Source: Paralithodes platypus (taxonomy: Eukaryota > Arthropoda > Malacostraca > Decapoda > Lithodidae). Taken from it: DNA of 64,000 nt. The notes below the pieces were generated by a model, which did not search any database, was not told where the DNA came from, and worked only from the letters and a program-made list of their open reading frames with translations. How positions within the stretch are numbered: the first letter of the stretch is position 1; each line of letters begins with the position of its first letter. Location: the NCBI GenBank assembly GCA_032716605.1, contig CM064509.1:47325120-47389119 (forward strand), in the 5' to 3' direction. The position numbers were made by a program, and so were the translations under genes. Positions 1 through 10,666 of this stretch are shown here, in pieces.

Positions 1-112
1 TTGTCTTAGTCTCTCTCCAGTACTTACGGGTATTTTGTGGGGATTCATCTTTTATAGGTGTATCTGCACCCTGTTGGGAGGCTTAGACAGCTTCTATAAT
101 AATAATAATACT
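1..112. other. Left flank, no gene seen
   Basis: No open frame or recognisable element was found here. The stretch ends in a short AAT trinucleotide run at about 97-112 that leads into the ACT/ATC-rich repeat. Confidence 0.5.
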
Positions 113-438
113 ACTCACCATCATCACTAATACTCACACCATCGGCACTACCATCATCACTACTGTCATTATTATCACTACAACTATCATCATTACTTGT
201 CACCATCATCACTACTATTATGACCATCATTACTACTACTGTCACCATCATATCTACTACTGTCATCATCATCACTACTGTCATTATCATCAATACAACT
301 ACAACCATCATCACTACAATTATCACCATTAACATTACTATCACCATAAATCCAAATATTACTACCATCACTTCTAATGCCAACTAAACTAACTTAACCT
401 AGCAAATACGTAATGATTTCGCTCCCAGAACGAATGTG

Positions 439-483
439 TTCTTAGTGTGTGAGTGAGCCCCTTTGGGGCTCACACACTAAGAA
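439..483. repeat. Perfect-armed hairpin in repeat core, unit 1
   Basis: The left arm TTCTTAGTGTGTGAG followed by AGCCCC pairs with the right arm GGGCTCACACACTAAGAA across a TTTG loop, with only a two-base bulge. The counterpart in unit 2 lies at about 3008-3052 and is also paired. Its role is unknown. Confidence 0.7.
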
Positions 484-499
484 TGCCATCATTGCTGGG

Positions 500-845
500 G
501 GGGTGTCCTGGAGGTGGGGGGGGGGGGGAAACTATTTTTTGGACCTAAAATCATAACTATTGCATAAATTCAAAAAATATTTTTTGACTGACGTTTGCAT
601 TCACGCAACAAATGTTCGTGTGACATTTGGTGAAAATCCGTCCAACGGTCTTGGAGGAGTTCCGAGACAGACGGACGACGACGACGACGACGACGACAGA
701 TTTTTTTTTCGTGTGGTACCCACTATACGGAGAGGGGGGTGGGGGGGGGGGGGGGGGCGATACCAAACTCTGCTTACGCAGAGTTGATAATAACAATAAA
801 ATAGACGTGCCGTTTTGCCCAAAATCAAAACGGCATACCCAACTC
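500..845. repeat. G-tract / (GAC)n core of repeat unit 1
   Basis: Contains poly-G tracts near 511-528 and 733-757, a (GAC)n run near 675-698, and a short hairpin at 811-836 in which GCCGTTTTG pairs with CAAAACGGC. Unit 2 has the same parts near 3060-3460. The G tracts could form quadruplexes, which is inference. Confidence 0.6.
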
Positions 846-1433
846 TGCGATGGGTTACCATCATCACTACTAATACCATCATCAATCACAAACACCATTA
901 TCACTACTACTGCCATCATCACTACAACTGCCACAATCATCACGACTACTGTCATCATCACCATTACTATGATCATCACTACTACAATTACAATCATTAC
1001 TACTACTCTCACCATCATCACTACTACTATCACCATTGTCACTACCATCTTAATCACTAATATATAATCATTGATACTACAACTATCAACCATCATTACT
1101 ATCATCACCACCATCTTACAATCGTCATTACTACTGTTAACATCATCACTACTACTATAACCATCATCATTACTACTGTCACAAGTATTACCATCATGTA
1201 TCCTACTATCACCATCATCACTACTACTGCCATCATCACCATTACTATGATCTTCATCATCACAACTATTGTCATCATCACTACAACTTTCACCATCCTC
1301 ACAACTACTCACCATCATCACTAATACTCACACCATAATCACTACCATCATCACTACTGTCATTATTATCACTACAACTATCATCATTACTGGTCACCAT
1401 CATCACTACTATTATGACCATCATCATTACTAC

Positions 1434-2210
1434 TATATACTTGCTTATGCAGACGATATTGCACTTATCGCTGGATCAAAAACTGATATGAATATTCTCT
1501 ATACTAAATTCTGTGAATTGGTAAACAGCCATAAACTTTTCATTAATAAGACAAAGACAAAATGCTTTATATTTGATAAAAAAAAACACACTAATCCTAT
1601 TGATGTTATTACAATGAATGGCGATACCTTGGATATAGTAACCTCTTTTAAATATTTAGGTCACTTCGTAAGCAGTAATTTTGAAGATACCGATGACATA
1701 AAATATAGACTTAATAATTTGTATGCAAGTTTTAACAGTGTCAAGAGGGATTTTACTTACGTAGATTTAGATACTCTTATTTTCTTGTTTAATTCATATT
1801 GTAAGCCTGATTTCGGATTATCTCTATGGAACCATTCTAAAACCAAAAAATCATGTATGTTCAAAACTTTTAATATTGCATATAGTAAAGCCATGAAAAA
1901 TATGCTGGGTGGTGCAGCACCTGTTTATGCTAGCAGCCATGAATCAGCCAATGCATGGAACCTGTTGTTATTGAACCATCAAGTAACACTGATACAATGT
2001 CGGTACGCAAAAAGACTTGAAAAATCTCCCAACTACATAATAAGAATCAGTATGCCACTTTTAAAAACTGGTTATTTTTATAGTTATGTACTCAAATTGA
2101 TGAGGGATGATTATAATGTGAGCATTGCGTTTGAAGAATTAGATATTATTATTTCTAGGATAAATTGGATCCAAAACCATGAAGAACGAAGAATCCCAGT
2201 GATATTATAA
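1434..2210 (+). pseudogene. LINE reverse transcriptase, C-terminal fragment
   Basis: About 258 codons are open from the RT catalytic motif (ILAYADDIAL) to the stop. The thumb-side motif FKYLGH follows about 60 residues later, then the conserved Tyr/Leu-rich connection region. The endonuclease and the N-terminal half of RT are missing, so this cannot be an active gene. The longer frame that appears to start at 1269 is just microsatellite in the same phase. No frameshift was seen in the retained part, so this insertion may be fairly recent. Confidence 0.8.
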
Positions 2211-2778
2211 TCAGGTAGACAGGTTTGTAATTGTTTGATATGGGCTAACATATTATGATCTATCCATGCGCAATACCATGGCTATACATGTCAAATGTTA
2301 CAATGTGCGTGTAAGTAAGATACTTGCCCAAGTTCATGTGATAGCATAATGACATTTTGCTGTAACTTGTAACTTCTGCTGTTTAATAGTAGAACAGTAT
2401 GAATTTGTGCCAGAGATGTACACTCGACCGAGAAGCGGTCTTTGCACTGGCGCTCTGAACATTCTGGAGGTGGGTCGAAGTCTTGTGGTGGTGCCTCACA
2501 GACGTGTGTTTCCCCCAATTCATTCCGTTCACACTGGATTTTTTGTGGCTCGCCGGTGTGAGGATTGTTTTTTGGTCGAGTGTGCCAATGAGCTTGATAT
2601 TAATGCCCGCCGGATATACAGCGGGTATTATTTTTATTATTTTTATAATTTTTATAGTCGATTTGTAAATAATTATACTACATTTTGATTACTCTATTCT
2701 GACTTATTCCCCTCCATATGTAATATATGTAAATTTATGTATATTATGAAATAAAGACTGATTGATTGATTGATTGAC
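1435..2778 (+). mobile_element. 5'-truncated LINE (L2/CR1-like) fragment
   Basis: The insert starts directly inside the RT catalytic region and continues through a stop at 2210, a 3' UTR of about 550 bp, an AATAAA signal at 2750-2755 and a terminal (TGAT)n tail at 2760-2776. Microsatellite sequence on both sides matches the uninterrupted unit 1. A truncated 5' end and a short tandem-repeat tail are typical of target-primed insertion. The clade call (L2/CR1-like) rests on the tail type and general look and is tentative. Confidence 0.75.
2601..2630 (+). repeat. Stem-loop in LINE 3' UTR
   Basis: TAATGCCCGC pairs with GCGGGTATTA around a 10-base loop, with one mismatch. L2/CR1-type LINEs often carry a 3' stem-loop recognised by their own RT. 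Assigning that role here is inference. Confidence 0.45.
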
Positions 2779-3637
2779 TAGTACTGTCACCATCATATCT
2801 ACTACTGTCACCATCATAATTATCTACTACTGTCATCATCATCAGTACTGTCATCATCATCAATACAACTACAACCATCATCACTATCATCACCATAATC
2901 ACTACTATCACCATCAATCCCACTATTACTACCATGACTTCTAATGCCAACTAAACTAACTTAACCTAGCAAATGCAGAGCGAGATGATTTCGCCCCCAG
3001 AACGAATGCGTTCATAGTGTGTGAGCCCCTTTGGGGCTTACACACTAAGAACGCCATCATTGCTGGGGGAGGGGGGGGGTATGGGAGGAGGGGGGTCCGG
3101 GAGGGGGGAGGGTGGGGGGGCCTCCGGGAGGGGGTAGGGGGCTTGGTAAAACCATATTTTGGACCTAAAATCATAACTATTGCATAAATTAAAAAAATCT
3201 TTTTTGACTGACGTTCGCATTCACGCAACAAATGTTCGTGTGAAATTTGGTGAAAATCCGTCCAACGGTCTAGGAGGAGTTCCGAGACAGACGGACGACG
3301 ACGACGACGACGACAGAAATTGTTTTTGTTTGGTACCTACTATACGGGGGGGGGGGGGGGGGGGGGGGCGGGGGCGGGGGGCGATACCAAACTCTGCTAA
3401 ATAATAATAAAGTAGACTTGCCGTTTTGCCCAAAATCAAAACGGCATACCCAACTCTGCGATGGGTTTACATCATCACTACTAATACCATCATTAATCAC
3501 AATCATCACTACTACTGCCATCATCACTACAACTGCCACAATCATCACTACTACTGTCATCATCACCATTACTATGATCATCACTACTACTCTCACCATC
3601 ATCACTACTACTGTAACTATTGTGACTACCATCTTAA

Positions 3638-4117
3638 CCCTTAATTAGCGGCGAGCAACATAAGTCGAGTATAATAAATCTGGACTATCTGGCGGCGCTC
3701 GACATAGGTCGTGTGGCAATTTCAGCACGTAATGTTGCTGAGAGAGAGAGACAAGTGGTGGCAGGAGAGTAGCGAGCGTATGACTGCTCCAGACCACCGC
3801 GGCGAACCTACTGACACGAATCCCACCTCCTCCCTCCCTCTCTTACTCGCTATATACGGAATTGTATGGGGAAAGTGCCGAATTACATGCTTTTTGCACT
3901 CGCGTTGCACGGTTGTTGCAAGAAAACTAGCCATCATAAAAGGATCGTTATGGTGTCATTGGAAAGCTCTGTTTATGCCCTTTCAGGGATAGATACTTGT
4001 TTTACGCTCTGGGTCTTATTTAGGTATGAAAATGATCACGTAAACAGCCCTATTTTGGGTAAAAACACCCCGCTGGGCGGTACATATAAATAAACCGCCT
4101 AGGCCGCTCGTAAGGTG
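3638..4117. mobile_element. 480-bp TTAA-flanked MITE (family T1), copy a
   Basis: Flanked by TTAA at 3634-3637 and 4118-4121. The terminal inverted repeats are CCCTTAATTAGCGGC on the left and CACCTTACGAGCGGC on the right (reversed). TTAA duplication with CCC/CAC-type ends is the signature of the piggyBac superfamily. There is no transposase frame, so it is non-autonomous. A second copy of identical length lies at 25837-26316. The uninterrupted unit 1 shows the pre-insertion TTAA context near 1048-1056. Confidence 0.85.
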
Positions 4118-4194
4118 TTAATAACTACTATCATCATTGATACTATAACTATCAACCATCATTACTTCTATAATCACCACCATCTTACAATTGT

Positions 4195-4268
4195 CATTAC
4201 TACTCACCTGTAGGCTGGCAATCCTACAGGTGTTTCCCAACCCCGTTCTATCCAACCTCGTCACTTCA
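4195..4268 (-). repeat. Gypsy-1 3' LTR remnant (truncated)
   Basis: About 74 bp match the last 74 bp of the other LTR (27413-27486), including the hairpin CACCTGTAGG/CCTACAGGTG and the terminal CACTTCA. The rest of the LTR is missing and ACT/ATC repeat abuts it, so the LTR was cut by deletion or recombination. Confidence 0.75.
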
Positions 4269-4369
4269 CCACATTCTTCGAAGAAAAAGTCGCGACCTCG
4301 CTATTTCAGAATGCAAGTAAGGGGGATGGAGTTTGTGAGATCGGGGTTTAAGTGCTGCAACGTCAACAG

Positions 4370-4924
4370 CTACATGGTGGTCAGCACATCAGCAGGGGTA
4401 GAGATGTCCATGTCGATGTGTATGTGTATTGGACGTTTTGATTCAGAGGCTTTTTGCACCATCTGTTGGGGGGTTTTCATCACAGTACTGGTTAGGCCAT
4501 CCGAAAGGAGCACACTGTTTATTTTCATGGCTGTGGTGGGGGTCGAAGTAAACGCTGCAGTGGCTGAGGGTGGTTGGTTAGCAGGAGGAGTTGTGGTGGC
4601 TGGAGGTCCTGTGGAATGAGTTGCTGGTGAAGGGTTGATTGGCTGGGATGTTGTCGGGTCAGGGGATGAGGTTGACCTTGCCATAGGGGTAGAGGGAATC
4701 CTTTGCGTAGGCAAGGTAGGTTTTGGGGGAGCCCTCCTTGCGTAGGTAGGCTTGAAAGTCGGCGCCCATCGTTGAGGTGGCTTCACACGTCGACCAGATC
4801 TTGTATAGGTAGGATTAGAATGAGAAAGGATTAGTGATGTTGGATTCACACGAGGGTGTGGTGATGGTGATAAGGAAGATGGTGATAAGGAATAACTTGG
4901 TGATTGTGAAACTTTTCTAGACAT
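4370..4924 (-). pseudogene. Gypsy-1 pol C-terminal tail, TRSGR-type motif
   Basis: A Pro/Ser/Thr-rich frame that contains YTRSGRRVKPPQRWAP, the short conserved tail often found at the end of gypsy integrases. The same motif occurs in Gypsy-2 near 48530-48600. The frame is separated from the integrase body by frameshifts. The part beyond the motif is low-complexity Pro/Thr sequence whose function I do not recognise. Confidence 0.6.
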
Positions 4925-5132
4925 GCTGGGCTTAGTGCGAGGTAATCGAGAGGTAGGAACTGTCGGTTTGTGTGTAGAAGTGGAGTGGAAGATGGTGTGA
5001 AAAAGAGGAAGAGGTCGTGAAGATGCTTTAGAGATGGAGGGAGAAACTGAAGTAGTAGAAGTTTTAAGTTTGCTTGCGTAAGTATTTGGTCTGGAAGAAG
5101 TTTGAGGGAGAGGAATAGGTAAGCTGTCATGC

Positions 5133-5756
5133 TCAGGAGAAGGTGTGGTTGGATGATATAGGTAAGGGTGGAGTAGGTAGATTAGGAATGTGAGCGATAG
5201 CAGGCATAGTGGGAAGAGTGCATGGAGATTCAGATGACATTGGTACGCTGATAGAAGGGGATGAAAGGACAGGTAAAGGTTTATGTATGACTTGGGTAGC
5301 TAAGTTGGAAGGTGCAGATACAGTACGGGTAGGTAGAAGAGGAGGAGGCGTGTGTGAGGGGTAGGAAAGGGGCCCTGGGCGTGGCTGAACAGGGGGTGTG
5401 GCTTGTGGTAGAATATATGGTGTGACATGCAGTGGTTTATTTCTTGGTGGAGGAGTCAGAGGTTTATTTCTTGGTGGAGGGGTCAGAGGAGGTAGGGATT
5501 CATGTGTCACAGGTTCTGTGGATCCCAAATTCTGATTATTTGATGTAGGTAATATGTCATTCTGGTCAGGATCTGCAAGCATAATCATATTCTCATCAAT
5601 ATGCTGAAATCTACGTATATGTCTGTTACGGTATATGCGTGACTCACCGAAATAATTAATAGTAACCTGATAACAATTTGGCACTGTTAAAATTTCAAAA
5701 AGTCCTTTGAATCTCGGTTTGAGTTTAGACAGCACGGGTAATTGAGCAACCATCAC
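5133..5756 (-). pseudogene. Gypsy-1 integrase C-terminal domain and proline-rich linker
   Basis: The first 50 residues resemble the integrase GPY/F-like or SH3-like C-terminal region (PRFKGLFEILTVPNCYQVTI, then YRNRHIRRFQ). After that comes a Pro-rich stretch with an exact repeat of PLTPPPRNKPL. In retroelements this end of integrase contributes to DNA or chromatin binding. Gypsy-2 has the same organisation at 49068-49450. The long Pro-rich extension is unusual. Confidence 0.6.
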
Positions 5757-6044
5757 AAGATCACCGACACGGTGCGGGCTGGCTTTGGTAGTTTCATCAG
5801 GTTGAAGATCTTGAACATATTGGATTTGCCTGAGACGGTTCTTGAGATGGACTAGTGACTGGTCGAAGTTGGAGGAGGGCTCATATGGGGCAGAAGATGG
5901 CGGAGAGGTAGGAGTAATGGGGGCACTCCAAATACACGTTCGTGGGGTGAAATTCCGTCTTGTTTGGGCAGGTATTTATACCCCATTGTACAATTTTTAC
6001 TTGACTGGGCCAGTCCTTGGTGTCCATTTGTTGTAATCTGGTTC

Positions 6045-6440
6045 TTATTTGGTTGGCAATTGTCCTATGACTTCTTTCACAAATGGAGTTGCCTTGAGGC
6101 CAGATGGGGATGAGTGACTAATTTTGAATCCACACATTTGAGATAACTGGGACCAAATGTGACTGGTGAATTCGGGGGCATTGTCTGAATGGATGGCCTC
6201 AGGTAATCCGAAATATGGGAAGACGTGTTGAATGAGGGCTTCAGCTACTGCAATGGCGGAGTGCTCTTTGGCAGGACAAGCATTGACGTATTTGGAATAA
6301 GTATCCACAAAGGTTATGATGTACTTAAATCCTTGATTTCCTTCCATTGGTCCCATCACGTCAACTGCGAGTAATTGCCATGGCTTGGAGGCGATTAACT
6401 TGCCAGCTGGTCCGGCTGTGCGGATTCTGTCTTTACCCAA
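6045..6440 (-). pseudogene. Gypsy-1 integrase catalytic core, frameshifted
   Basis: The first two acidic catalytic positions are visible: AVDVMGPM near residue 25 and HSDNAPEF near residue 85. The frame breaks just before the third residue. The intact frame of Gypsy-2 continues into a segment with the catalytic Glu (SIYERSH), whereas here the last 20 residues are out of frame. The core lies downstream of RNase H, the normal Ty3/gypsy order. Confidence 0.8.
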
Positions 6441-6497
6441 CGCACAAGATCGGCAAGCTTCTGTGATCAGTTTGGCTGTTATATATGGGGAAGGGGT

Positions 6498-6863
6498 CTA
6501 ATAGACTTGCTGAAAGGTGGTGATCAATTTCCGTTGAGCTAGGTGAATACCGTTGTGCATATGTATGGATTGCATGGTGGATAGTGCAGCTTGTGGTGTT
6601 ATTACAATTTTCCCTTCTATGGTGAATAGATTGTCTCCTCGTCTAGTTAATTGATTACAAATTTTGCGTGGCATCCAGTCGGGTTTCTCCTTTTGTCGGA
6701 AAGAATTAAGTAGTTCTTGTTGACTGTTATCCAACGAGTCTTGGTGATGTATGGCTAGTATGTTCTGGGTCGTCTCTTGATGTTGCAGAGTATTGGTGGA
6801 GGAGTCTAAGGGAAGTCTAGATAGGGCATCCGCATTAGTATGGAGTTTACCTGGTCTGTACAC
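6498..6863 (-). pseudogene. Gypsy-1 RNase H tail and integrase zinc-finger start
   Basis: Begins with YRPGKLHTNADALSRLP, the hallmark end of gypsy RNase H, then runs through a linker to the first histidine pair of the H2C2 zinc finger (HMHNGIHLAQRK). A stop near 6497 separates it from the CxxC half, which lies in the next frame at about 6440-6490. Confidence 0.8.
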
Positions 6864-7024
6864 AATATCGACATCAAATTCTTCTAATGATTCTCGCCAT
6901 CTGACCGTTAATGCGTTCTTGGTGTCGGATGTTCGGAGCTATTGAAGGGCGTGGTGATCAGTGATGACGGTGACCTTAACACCGGCCAGGTATGCCTTGA
7001 AATGTTGGAGGGCCCATATCATAC

Positions 7025-7585
7025 CTAGGCATTCTCTTTTGTTACTGGGTAGTTTATTTCTGCTGGATTGAGGGTACGGCTGGCACAGGCAATGATGTGT
7101 TCCTTGCCCTCTCTATTTTGTCCAAGAATGGCAACTATTCCGAACTCGGAGACGTCGGTGTATAATCTGAATGGACGGGTATAATCTGGGAAGGATACAA
7201 CTGGAGAGGCCACTAACTTCTTTTTCAGATTATTGAATGCTTGTAGGCGCTGTTCTGTCCATTTGAATGGTTCCTCTTTTCTTTTTGGATCATGTAAGGG
7301 CTTGGCAATTGTCGCGAAGTTCTTTACAAATCTTCGATAGTAAGAGGCCAACCCTAGGAAAGCTCGTACTCCTTTGACATTGGTGGGAGGTGAAATTTTG
7401 CTGATTGCTTCTAACTTGCTGGGATTTGGGGAAATACCTTGTTCTGAAACGATATGTCCCAGAAAATTTACTTTAGTTTTGGCAAGGGTGCATTTTGATG
7501 GTTTGAGTTTTAGACTGGCATCCCTTATTCTCTGAAATACTTGTTTTAGCCTTTGTAAGTGTTCGGCCCAAGTCGTCCCGAACAC
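7025..7585 (-). pseudogene. Gypsy-1 RT thumb/connection and RNase H start
   Basis: Contains the typical RT C-terminal block (NFLGHIVSEQGI), the conserved RAFLGLASYYRRF motif and the RNase H start (FRLYTDVSEFGIVAILG). Upstream palm motifs lie at 7590-8060 but are cut by stops. Confidence 0.85.
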
Positions 7586-7589
7586 AATA

Positions 7590-8060
7590 ATGTCATCTAA
7601 ATAGGCCAGACATGTTTCCTAGGTTAATCCTTGTAGAACAGATTCCATTAACCTGGAGAAGGTGGCTGGGCCATTGCACAGACTGAAAGGCAAAACAGTG
7701 AATTCATATAGTTTGCCTTGGCTGGTGGAGAAAGCTGTCTATGGTTGATGTTCTGGGGAAATTGGAACTTGCCAATATCCTGCTTGAAGATCTAAGGTGG
7801 TGAACCATTTTGCTTCAAGCAGGGAATCCAAGGAATCATCAATTCTGGGGAGTGGTGTAGCGTCTTTGATGGTGACGTCATTCAGCTGCCGGTAGTCAAT
7901 GCAGAAGCGGGTTGATCAGTCTTTTTTTCGGACGAGTACTACCGGAGACAACCAAGGGCTGGTAGAGGTTTTGACTACTCCTGTGGCGAGCATATCTTGC
8001 ACTTGTTTTTCCTCCTTTTGTCTCTGGATAGGGTTTTTACGACGTATGGGTTACTTTATG
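7590..8060 (-). pseudogene. Gypsy-1 RT fingers/palm, several in-frame stops
   Basis: Translation of the minus strand shows RT motifs equivalent to those in Gypsy-2: the [10 protein letters not shown] block near 7890-7920, the GYWQVP block near 7765-7780, LPFGLCNGPATF near 7660-7700 and the AYLDDIIVF catalytic block near 7580-7605. At least three positions that are coding in Gypsy-2 are stop codons here. The RT is therefore inactive. Confidence 0.75.
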
Positions 8061-8639
8061 GGACGTCCTACGGTATGTATATAATGATGAAGCACGTCAG
8101 TTTTTCCCATGTCTCAGCTAGAGGTAGCTAAAATATCTTGATAGGACATCAGTAAATTTCTGAGGTCGGTTTGTTGACAGAGATACGTAAGGTTAGAAGG
8201 AATATCAGGAAGGGGTGATTAGTGGGAGGGGAGGTATCTGTAGGAGCAGATAATTCTTCAGGAATACTTCTCAAGCTCACCAATGGCTATGTCCCTTTGG
8301 TAATGTGATTGGCTTATCTGATATATTCGCTATTTTGATATAGTTTAATTGATTTGGTAGCAGGCTAGGAGCGGTTAGGCAGGCTCCGTTGAAAGGGCTT
8401 TGGAGGTGTGGGGTCAAGATGACATCTCCCATGAGGGTGGGTACCAAAGGTATCCATTTCTCATGATGAGGAGGAACTGTTACAGTATTGGAAGTGATAG
8501 CTTGAGATATGAGGTGGGTGTGGCCCTTCTCATCCTCGGAATTTGTTATGGGCAGGGATGGTTCATTACTCTGAAGTTTAGCAGTTGGATTAAGGGGGGC
8601 AGGTAGGGAGTTGGTTTTTACTGCTGAAGGGGTTCAAGG

Positions 8640-9080
8640 GAGGTTTTGTCTTTTTGCTTGGGTTTTGAAGGTGGATCAAAGGTTAAGATACGGTGCCTAC
8701 AATTTACGGAGGCACTAAAAAAAATCAGGATATCGAGTCCCAAGTAATCATCGTACTTAGTCTCGTTAGGATTGTAGATCACGAAAGAATTATTTACTCC
8801 GTGATTGGGAATAGGGGTGTTAACATATATTGGAGGAGTCTGTCCTAAATTTGGAATGACTTGATCATTCGCATTGACAAGAATGATAGAGGAAGTTGCA
8901 TCTTCCCGAAAGTTTGTGATGTTTCCGGAAGAACGGAAGGAACAGGCAAGAACGGGAAGCTCCTGTGTCGATGAGAAATCGTACTTTCACCCCATTAAGT
9001 GTGATTTTTTGGTAAACTGGGAGACCATCTGTAGAAGTCCCATCATGAGCCCCCGCCAGATTGACGACTATTTGCTGGGG
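8640..9080 (-). pseudogene. Gypsy-1 protease region
   Basis: The minus strand near 8957-8971 encodes the retropepsin active-site motif DTGAS, preceded by hydrophobic residues and followed by RSC, exactly as in Gypsy-2 (52652-52666). The downstream flap region is interrupted by stops. A poly-G tract at about 9077-9094 marks the border with gag. Confidence 0.6.
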
Positions 9081-9204
9081 GGGGGGGGGGGGGGCGTTTA
9101 AAAATCCTGAGGATCCGGCTGCAGAGCCTCAGGTAGGTACTGCTCCGCTTCTTCTTCACTAGGTCCGTCTTCAATTCCAGCTGTTCCGTCTTCAATGATG
9201 GTGG

Positions 9205-9739
9205 CTACCTTACGTGGCTTGATTCAGGGAATTTGGGACCACCAGCTTGGGCCCTTGCTACATCTTCTTGTGCCGTGAAAGACATTTTGAGCGACCATAA
9301 CATGCACGGTCCAGAGCATGGCTTCCAATCAGCTGGTCGAATCCTGGCCCATTCCTCGGCTATATCAGTAGTACGAGGAGCCACGGGACTACTGATGAGG
9401 GCTTCTGCTGTTGCTGGGTGGGTGGTTACCTTGCTAATTATGGCGATTTTGTCCTGTTCCCTGGATTTTCTGAGTGCCATGATCCGCCTTATCACCGGCA
9501 GATCCCTGTCGTAGTTGGTAGGTTCTAGGATCGAGAAAATGATCTGCCACCGTGTCTGGCAAAATTCTCACAAGTGCCTTGAAGATGATTTTCTCCCGTT
9601 GTGCTGTGGTTTCTTCCGGAAAAGCATCGATCGCTATATGATGGAGTTGCTCAATTGTGCCGTCTAAATCCCCTGAGTACTTTATCTCATGAAATATTTT
9701 ATCGGCAATGGTCTGACCGAGCACTGGATTGATAGCAGT
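9205..9739 (-). pseudogene. gag: Gypsy-1 gag, C-terminal part
   Basis: Two overlapping frames (9205-9495 and 9434-9724) cover the capsid C-terminal half and the tail. The conserved WARIRPADWKPC segment is shared with Gypsy-2 (52990-53040). The frame change around 9434-9495 indicates a frameshift. The upstream end at 9739 is the target site of BEL-1, and the reading frame continues on the other side at 17330. Confidence 0.7.
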
Positions 9740-10278
9740 TATCCTGTTTATTATTCCTAGGGGGTAGAGGAGAAACGGATATAAATTAAATAATTAAACC
9801 TGGAAAGATGAATTGGCCTAGGCTATAAAAATGATACCGGTCGGCAGTTGACTTACGTGTTAAATTATTGTATCTGTGGTAGTCCCAGTAATATCTATGA
9901 AGTACTTCTAGTATTAAAGGAACTTAGCTGTGATGCAAAGAGTGTAGGTTAGGTGATGGACATGTCGGCAGGTGAATATCAGGGAAGTTATGGTTTTATG
10001 TGGCAGCAACTGGTGGTTTGTTGTTAGCCGGGTGAAGTCTGTGTGAAGTGTGTCTGAGATTCCCTTTTATCGTGACAATATAAAATATATTTAACGGTTC
10101 TATATCGTCTCCCGTGATTAAATAATAAGGGAAAACAAACTAAGATATAATTGGTGCAACCACAGTAATATTTATCCACAAAGATAAATAAAGTAATGCG
10201 TATAAACAAAAAGGAACCAGCTGTCGTGAACCCGGGAAATTCAAACTACGGTATATATACCAGCTAGGATTCACGACA
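9740..10278 (-). repeat. BEL-1 3' LTR
   Basis: 539 bp, nearly identical to 16783-17329. On the plus strand it runs from TATCCTGTTT to TTCACGACA. In the element's own direction it therefore starts TGTCGTGAA. The main difference from the 5' LTR is a short indel (TATGTAGGC is present only in the other copy). Confidence 0.9.
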
Positions 10279-10334
10279 TACTCCGCCACCAGTTATATAC
10301 AAAGTATTTACAATTGTCCCGTCCCGATCATGGA

Positions 10335-10662
10335 TCACCCCAACTGGGAGGAACCCAAAACAGCCCGACGTGACGGCCTCTGAGGGGTATCACCTCGGTC
10401 CGCTCCAGTAGCAGGAAGGATATTATCAGAGTTCGGCTTGCTGTCGCCATCCACTACCTCTAAATCTATCTCTAGTGGGTATAGCTTAACCACCGGTCTG
10501 GTGGTCAAACCGGCTCCTGTTTTTACCTGAACTACCCTACATTCGTGGTCAGGACCACGAAGAAGTTTCATTATCCGACCTATACGCCAAAAAAGTCGGG
10601 GCCGTCATCATGTACTAGAACGACGTCCCCAACTTGTTGCGATGCTATCCCTCTTTTTACCA
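10335..10662 (-). pseudogene. pol: BEL-1 integrase C-terminal domain (DUF5641-like)
   Basis: The minus strand reads through a GDVVLVHDDG block, a WRIGRI block and VVKLYPLE. These are typical of the SH3-like end of BEL/Pao integrase and are known from the DUF5641 family. The segment is separated from the rest of integrase only by an 82-bp TTAA-flanked insert at 10667-10748. Confidence 0.8.
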
Positions 10663-10666
10663 TTAA

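Larger units (their letters stand above)
113..1309. repeat. ACT/ATC-rich duplicated repeat, unit 1
   Basis: Degenerate trinucleotide blocks (ACT, ATC, ACC) at 113-385 and 845-1309 flank a non-microsatellite core at about 400-845. The core holds a long hairpin, a poly-G tract, a (GAC)n run and a second poly-G tract. The same order of blocks recurs from 1310 onward, so this is the first copy of a tandem duplication of about 1.2 kb. Frames reported across it are low-complexity translations rich in His/Tyr or Met/Val and are not genes. Confidence 0.8.
1310..4195. repeat. ACT/ATC-rich duplicated repeat, unit 2 (interrupted)
   Basis: 1310-1434 repeats 115-235 nearly base for base. The match resumes at 2779 after a LINE insertion and runs to 3633. 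It resumes again at 4122 after a TTAA-flanked MITE, where the text around TCATTGATACTA matches 1070-1110 of unit 1. The unit ends at about 4195, where the remnant LTR of Gypsy-1 begins. The sequence therefore records one duplication followed by at least two insertions. Confidence 0.75.

Noticed and set aside
111..1321. Frames rich in Met/Val, Asp/Ser or His/Tyr over 1-1440
   Set aside because: They are translations of ACT/ATC microsatellite in six frames, with no domain and the same composition in all phases.
3038..3439. Proline-rich frames near poly-G tracts
   Set aside because: Generated by G/C homopolymers in the repeat core, mirrored on both strands.
3711..4093. Frames with LRERDKWWQE text in the T1 MITE resembling BEL integrase text
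   Set aside because: The match to the BEL-1 region is due to the 82-bp insert itself. It is non-coding MITE sequence in all three places.
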